The notes under the pieces: generated by a model
Told to the model about the DNA's origin: nothing
Seen by the model: the letters and a program-made list of their open reading frames with translations, nothing else
Database searches by the model: none
Translations under genes and position numbers: made by a program
Shown: piece by piece, positions 57,651 to 64,000 of the stretch
Numbering within the stretch: the stretch's first letter is position 1
Layout of the letters: each line of letters opens with the position of its first letter
Assembly (NCBI GenBank): GCA_000934385.1
Contig: KN880457.1
Location: 114,041 to 178,040 of the forward strand
Source of the DNA: Cylindrobasidium torrendii FP15055 ss-10
Lineage: Eukaryota; Basidiomycota; Agaricomycetes; Agaricales; Physalacriaceae
Length of the DNA stretch: 64,000 nt
Reading direction: 5' to 3'

Positions 57651-60600
57651 ATGCCTCCGAAGCCGTTCAACAAGAAATTCCATTGGAAAAAACGCAAGCG
57701 TACTCCTGCAGCCTCTACATCACCTTGCTTGAGTAGGGATCCGTCGGAAAGTGTTCAAGACGACAACGAAGTGGAAGAGGACGACTCATCGGTCTGCAAC
57801 AAGAAGGTCCGCTGGGAAGGCGGGGCGAACACAGCGGCCGATGGGGGAACGGCGCCTGGAGAGAGTGGAGAGCCGACCGGAGACGACGAGACAGAAGTCA
57901 CCACACCAGAAAGAGTGCGTTGTTGACCGTTCGGTTCAGATGCTATTCCTGACCTGCCATAGCGATGTATGGCTGTCGTTTGCATTCAGTGCGTGTATAT
58001 GCGCTTCAAATGGCACAGAAACCAACTTTACGACAGTAATCGCGTGGCAATGGCATACTATGACCCTCTGAAGTGCAAAATGTACGTGATGGAAGATACG
58101 ATGGACACCGCTCATTATGATCTGAGTAAAATGGGTGAGAACGCCGGCACTACGTTAGATTCGCTAATGAGGACGCATACATAGTCTTCGAGCAATCCTC
58201 ACCAGACCTTGTGCTGACAACTTCCAAAGCGGACGACCAGTTCATAGAAACCATGCGCGAGTTGGGTGTGTTCTTCCCGCTGACTCCTTGCCGCCCAACT
58301 TGGCTCAATATTTTCCACAGTCGACGGGTCGGGCGGTGTGTTTCAAATTCGCGCATATAAGGTATGCATTCCTTACGGAAAGTCCTATGTTGGTCTTACT
58401 TTCCCAGGATTTCAACCCGGGCAAAGGACGTGACCGTTTGGCGTCTCTACAGCTCCTTGCAGATTTACCCCCAGAAACATATGAAAGCATCAACTCAACA
58501 GGCAGCTCATCTCCATCCAGTGGAGGGCATCTTCGAAACGCGTCCGCGTACATGTCCAGTCGTAGACAAGAGGCCGGCGGAGACCCAACTCTGAAGCGCT
58601 GGACCGCGGCCATACGTTTGTCCAATTATACCTCCATGGATGCTGCACCATTATGCGTATGTGAGATATTTCTCAGTCCATCTTTTCTAATGTACATCAA
58701 GCTTTCTGCTGTGGGTGCCCTCCTCGACCATCTCGTCCGCGAGCGCGCTGTCAATGACTTGGAAAACGAGGGAATTCGAGGGCTCGATATACGGGAGATT
58801 GAGATGTTGGCACTGTATGCCCTTCCCTTCCCAGCCCATTTGCTGGCCACTTCTCATATACGTTCCAGAGACAAAGTCATGCAAATTAACGCAGACGCAT
58901 TGTCGTACGTCTGGGTGCTTCCGACAATGCCACCACGGCTGACCGTTATAGCTCGCTACAAATATTCGAAAACGAAAGCCACGCATGTGCACAATCTGAC
59001 AAGACGAAAGAAGGATTATCGCTCTTTGGTACCTACACTCGCTGATGAGGACATTGCAGGAAGCTCATTGCTCCGCAGGTATTCTCAATACTACAAAGAC
59101 CACGCTCGGCAAGGCCCTTCTCCAAACCTGGCTTCTTCGACCCTCCTTGTCCCTAGAGGTCATTCATTCTCGCCACGATGCTGTCGCTTGCTTCGTCCGT
59201 CCAGATAACTCCACCGCCGTTGCATCGCTTCACGGACATTTGAAAGGAATCAAAAATGTCCCGCGCATGCTGGGCATCCTCAAGGACGGGCGCGGAAAGC
59301 TCTCGGATTGGCAGGGGCTCGTCAAGGTTCGTCTCTTTTCACCAAAAGAAACGCGGGTTGATCTACACGACATAGTTTGCTTTCCATTGCGCCATGCTGA
59401 AGGACGCCCTTACCGAACTGAACCAGGCGGGAGATATCGACATTGTGAACAGAGTTTGTATTAATTTCTCGCTGTGGCTTTTTTCTCACGAAAACCTAGA
59501 TGTCCGGTGTACTCGATATTGCCACGCTGAGGGAGGTTGGAAACAGAATTAACGAAACAGTAAATTGATCTACCTTCCCCGCATGGTTAGCTTCTGTTGA
59601 CCCGCCCACGAGATAGATTGGGAGGAGTCTTCTCAGGCAGGTCGAGTCTGCGTCCGAGCTCATGTCGATGAGGAGCTGGACAACCGCAAGACTGTGTACT
59701 ACGGCATAGACTCCGTCCTGGTGGGCCTTTCTGCTTGGATCATCATTCAGCGGTTAATAATTGCATGCCTGCTAGTCCAATGTAGCGCAGAAGCTAAGCA
59801 CGGTTGTGCCACCAGACTATGCCTCGAGTCTCAACATCGTATACTTCCCCCAACTTGGTACGTACCCGAGTCGCCTCATTTGGAGTGAGGACGTTCAGCC
59901 GTTGCAAAGGCTTCCTCATTTGTGTTCCAATGCGGGAAGAGTGGCGGGGCGAGGCAGGCATATCCGTTATCGATGGGTGGACATTCCAGGTAACCGTGCT
60001 TTACCTTTCCTTGCAATACAGTTGCTTACCTCTTAGTTCTCGTCGGAGTACGGCCATACTCTGGCTTTCAGGGTAAAGGACAACGTTGACCATGTTTAGA
60101 TCCCATGTGTATTTCAAGTCCAAAGAGATGAACGGTGTGTTTAGGTTCTTTAATGTCCTGGGCAGACCGAAGGCTAAACGCCAAATGACGCTTCCAGACA
60201 TGGACATTCACATCGGCGACCTGCATTCGGTTATCGTGGATCGCGAGATCGAAATCGTCCAGGCACTGCTTGAAGAGATTCTCGTTCACTACGATGGGAT
60301 GACCGAAGCGTGCGATGTTTGCGCTGAGTTGGACTGTCTGCTGGCCTTTGCCGATGCAGCGAGGTTGTACGACTATCGCCGACCGAGGATGGTAGAGGAC
60401 AACCTCATTCAGATCACACAGGGCAGGTAACCGTGGGGGCTTTCTATGTGGATGTAGCGCTGAACCACAAGCCTAGACATCCCTTGCAGGAGCAAGTAGT
60501 GGATACGTTCGTCCCTAACGATGCCCGTTTAGCTGGAAGTGGTTGTGATCTGTCCGAGATTTTCGATGTAGATTTCAATGAGCCAACCGGCTGGAATAAT

Positions 60601-61893
60601 GTCGTGCTGTGTACCGGTGCAAATGCTTGCGGCAAGGTATGGCCAGCGTCAAAGTCGTGTGGGTTTTACCTCACATCGAACAGAGCGTGTTTCTCAAGCA
60701 GATCGCATTGATTCAATTCATGGCGCAGGTAAGTCACGTTAATAAACGCACTGTATTTTTGAAGCTGATAATTTCGCAGATTGGATGGTGCGCATTGATT
60801 TGAATCCAGGATCTCGACTGAAATGACCCATATGTCAAGCTTCGTCCCAGCAGACTCTGCCACCCTGGGCATAGTTGATAAGAGCAAGCAGTAAGCTATA
60901 CAAGCCAATTCTTAGCTAACCCTTTGTATTTCAGTCTTTACTCGTATTTCCACACGCGAGTCCGTCTCGAAAGTCCAATCCGCATTCATGATCGACTTGA
61001 ACCAAGTGTCTCTTGCGCTGCGAAACTCGACTCCCCGCTCGCTCATCTTGCTCGACGAATTCGGAAAAGGGACACTCTCTACAGGCTAGTTGCTCTCCCC
61101 TTTGCTCCGAAATTGACTGTCTCTGCGCCGGCTTCTTACTTTCGGTTTCCTTCCTGCTGGTCGTCTATGCCTTGACTAACCTTAAGCACTTACACAGACG
61201 GCGCTGGGCTACTCTGCGGTGTTCTGAAGCACCTTCTTGATCGCGGTGTCGACTGTCCCAAAGTACTCGCCGCGACACACTTCCACGACGTCTTTCGCGA
61301 AGAGCTGCTTGATCCCGATACTACGCCCATTACTTTCCTGCACATGCAAGTTATGTTCACCGCCATGGACGGCGCCATCCTCGAATCTGACTTCAGCGAT
61401 GCGGGGAGTGGAAGTACGAGAGCGGTGAACCCGAATGAGAAGATTACCTATCTTTATCGGTGCGTCCACTGTTCATGATAATTCTGCTTAGGCACTGAGG
61501 GAAGCCCGTGCTGTAGAGTCGCGGAGGGACTTTCCCTCATGTCGCATGCAGCCAAATGTGCAGAGATATTTGGCGTACCAACTGCAACCGTTCAGCGCGC
61601 GCAGTATGTCAGGTTGGTTTGTTCCCCTGTCAATCCGTCCGCGAAGCTGAGGCCACAGTAGCAATATGATCTCGAACCATGAAATTGGGACGCTTCTGGA
61701 CGAGGACATGGATGAGGCAGAGAGACAAGACTTGGCAGACGCGGAGGCCGTCTGCAGACGGTTTATCTCCTGGGATTTTGAAAACGAGGACGACCGCGTC
61801 AAGGAGCGACTCGCTGCCGTGCTTGGGAAACGAATCGGAGAGGAAGAGGACAACCAGGATATTGAGATGGCTGACGGAAATGCGTTTGCTTAG
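57651..61893 (+). CDS. MSH5: Meiotic MutS homologue MSH5
   Basis: MSH5 with MSH4 forms the MutS-gamma sliding clamp that stabilises crossover intermediates in meiosis. The start [17 protein letters not shown] opens a basic, disordered leader. Conserved parts then read [58 protein letters not shown] and [20 protein letters not shown] (across an intron), with [40 protein letters not shown] and [20 protein letters not shown] of the lever and connector. The ATPase has the Walker [57 protein letters not shown] and [14 protein letters not shown] (Walker B), then [10 protein letters not shown]. The tail ends [13 protein letters not shown]. It lacks the N-terminal mismatch-recognition domain, as expected for the family. 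About twenty short introns; I see no break. Confidence 0.93.
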
Positions 61894-62038
61894 AAGTTGG
61901 TAAGACTCTATAGTCCAGTGCTCTGCTCGTTGCTGGAACTTAAGATGCATTACTTTCAAGATCAGATACAATAATATACTCTGTCCAACAGGTCTACAAG
62001 ATGGTCCGAATACTAGCGCTACATGTCTCTAAGTACGT

Positions 62039-63262
62039 CTATTCTTTATGGATCTCAAGACCTTTTGGCGCATGGAGCGCCTGTTTGATGGCATCGTACA
62101 TGAGGAACTGTGATGAGACCAGTCCAGCGGTCATAATCATTCTTGGTCCCAAGCCGGCAAAGAGTCCACGGAAACCTGCCTCCTTTGCCAGCGTCGTGAG
62201 GCGGTATACCATCGAACCACTAGGGCCATGTCCTTTGTTAATCTGGCTTAGAAGAGTGTCCGCCGGCTATATAACACCAGTTTTAGTAGTTGGGCATAGA
62301 AAAGCGCAAGGAGGGCATACATGACTGAGAACAGCCGCTGCGAAACCAGCGATAATACCGCTCCCCAAGTTAACGCCTAGCCGTGCCACCGTGCCCATCG
62401 TGCGTTTCTGCTCGTCTGTCATACTGCGCTGTGCAACTTCATGGCACCATTCGTTGACGGTGAATTGACCAATTGCGTAGGGTATTTGCCTGTTGGTCAT
62501 TGTAGCGTGTCAGAGACTAGGAAAGGGAAAGATAAGCGGCATAGATGCTGACTTGCAGATAATGGGCAGGAGCCCAGCGTATAGCTGGCCAACGCCACCC
62601 TCTCGGGCGAGACGCGTGAAGCCACCGACGAGTCCATTGGCGCAGCCGCGTTCAGAGACGAGGCGAATCCGCGTCGCTTCGAGGGGAGTCAACAATATGT
62701 CCGCAAAGAACCTGGAGTGAGTGAGTTCAGCTATGAACTCATGAGATGATGTCGGGGCCACCACTTACTCTCCAATGCTCGATGCAGTGAGGTAGATTGC
62801 AGTGCGATACTGAATAGCGGTCTCCTGGTCTCCCGCGAGTTTCGTGAGCTGTACTTTCCAGAATTCGTACCCAGCGAACTTTGCGCCGCCTTGTGCGAGG
62901 TAGCCTACTGCCGTGGGTCCAAATCCCGTCAGCAGTGCCCGGGGCCCCTCGTTTGCGATAACGTAGCGCGTTCCAGTCACTATCCCGAGGCGCTTGTAAG
63001 CGGGGTCGATTTGTATACGCGTTTTGACAACGTCAATAGCTGGTTGAGAAAGAGGAAAGATTCATAGCAAGTCTACTGAGAACAGCAAGAGTACGTACGG
63101 GTCATTGCACCATGGCTTAGGCTGCATTGCTTGAGTATCTCGTCAATGAACATGGAGGAGAATTGCGTACGTCGCGCTAAGGCCACCTGCCAGGAAGAAC
63201 GTCCCATAATCGCTGGCCTTGAAATGGGGCACAGAGAATTCAGCTTTGGAGGGAGAGGACAT
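62039..63262 (-). CDS. MIR1: Mitochondrial phosphate carrier
   Basis: An inner-membrane carrier of the SLC25 family importing phosphate for ATP synthesis. The start MSSPSKAEFSVPHFKASDYG precedes FFLAGGLSAT and the first repeat signature, THGAMTPIDVVKTRIQIDP. Then come FGPTAVGYLAQGGAKFAGYE and YLTASSIGEFFADILLTP. The second signature is PLEATRIRLVSERG. The third repeat, after QIPYAIGQFTVNEWCHEVAQ, reads SGIIAGFAAAVLSHPADTLL and SQINKG; GFRGLFAGLGPRMIMTAGLV follows. It ends APKGLEIHKE. All three PxD/ExxK/R-type motifs are in place, and the PTAVGYLAQG and GQFT stretches are typical of phosphate carriers rather than other members. Several short introns. Convergent with MSH5, with 145 bases between stops. 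Confidence 0.93.
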
Positions 63263-64000
63263 GATAGTTGGAAACAAAGGCTGAATTGAGGCGCGTCAAT
63301 AAATAGCTCAGCGTAACCGATGTAACCGCCTCCTTACTCAGATGTCGGACACCACCGATGATGACGGCCGGTGAGGCGATAGCGCATGTACTACACATAG
63401 TATGATAAACAGAATGTCGCATTTTTCGATAGTCCTGTATGTCCGAGGTTGTGATAATGCCATTCTTCACGGCCGAGCTCAGTCAAGGGAGATCATGTCA
63501 CAAATGGAACAAGGAATTGTGAAAGCGATCCCATTCTTTTGTTGCATATCCGACACGATACTTTCTCTGACAAATGGAACAAGGTCATGCGATTCAGATT
63601 AGGGAGTATTCGCTGCGTCAAAAACAAAGATTTTTATTGTTGCATAAACTTTTGTTTCGAGAGAAAAAGCAATTGTCACAAATCAAAATTTCAGAAATCA
63701 AAATTATTCTTAAAGAAGACAGTTTAAGTCTGAGCACGACAAGCTCCCGCGAGATGCATTCCTGCTGGGCCGGAGCGGTGCATGTGCGCTTTGCATGGAT
63801 TGATGATGCGCAAAGGCGAAAAGAAACAGGAGGCAGGTATCTGGCTGGTTTTGTGCCATAGTTGCAGAACACCGCCGTAGTCGGGATCGGGGCTCTGGGA
63901 GTCGACACTAGGTGTCTGGGATTCAGTCGATCCGGAATCAATGTCCGTCCAAGAATAAACTATGTTGCAGAATTGAGATTCGTTTTTGTGGAATTATTGA
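63263..64000. other. Intergenic region at the right edge
   Basis: About 740 bases with no recognisable gene. From 63620 to 63725 the sequence is markedly AT-rich. A small frame on the plus strand (63574-63861) has no motif. Confidence 0.45.
63500..63584 (+). repeat. 15-base direct repeat, two copies 70 bases apart
   Basis: ACAAATGGAACAAGG occurs at 63500-63514 and again at 63570-63584, each followed by unrelated sequence. It borders the AT-rich tract that follows and could be a remnant of an insertion or slippage event. Confidence 0.7.

Overview
This window reads as nuclear DNA of a basidiomycete fungus, most likely an Agaricomycete. Nearly every gene is cut by short introns of about 46 to 55 bases with GT...AG ends. 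Genes are dense on both strands. The families are fungal: a HAK potassium transporter, a GPI-type cupredoxin, a Zn2Cys6 regulator, a YTP1-like protein, a two-span surface protein of a kind recurrent in mushroom-forming fungi, and fungal-type RICTOR. No rRNA, tRNA, CRISPR array or intact transposon was seen. Several gene models were rebuilt exon by exon. The reading frame closes exactly for VPS25, the amidohydrolase, the small secreted protein, uL22, MOB and the cupredoxin; the other models are given as outer limits.

Layout. 1-16.3 kb: a partial MFS transporter (-), VPS25 of ESCRT-II (+), a large amidohydrolase-like protein (+), an unknown basic protein (+), a two-span membrane protein (-), a YTP1-like protein (-), a small secreted protein (-) and a second MFS transporter paralogous to the first (+). 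16.5-26.2 kb: ribosomal protein uL22/RPL17 (-), a cytochrome P450 (-), EAF7 of NuA4 (-), a MOB kinase activator (+), an intronless polytopic membrane protein (-), phosphopantothenoylcysteine decarboxylase/Hal3-like (-) and a cupredoxin (+). 26.8-44.4 kb: a Zn2Cys6 regulator (+), a PIPK/FAB1-like lipid kinase (+), an RSP5/NEDD4-type ubiquitin ligase (-), a DUF3605 protein (+), a short-chain dehydrogenase (-), a relic exon (-) and the HAK transporter (-). 45.4-64 kb: an F-box-like protein (-), RICTOR of TORC2 (+), a second F-box-like protein (-), a PQ-loop vacuolar transporter (-), prohibitin-2 (+), MSH5 (+) and a mitochondrial phosphate carrier (-).

Most of the window is housekeeping: membrane sorting (VPS25, RSP5 and the PQ-loop transporter all touch the endosome-vacuole route), signalling (RICTOR, MOB, PIPK), chromatin (EAF7), translation (uL22), meiosis (MSH5) and mitochondria (PHB2, phosphate carrier). 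I see no biosynthetic cluster or defence island. The less explained elements are the amidohydrolase whose C-terminal half looks like a second copy without metal ligands, the relic exon matching exon 1 of the F-box-like gene 6 kb away, the outward-facing MFS paralogues, the FYVE-less PIPK, the 4-base first coding exon of uL22, and the uncharacterised membrane and secreted proteins.
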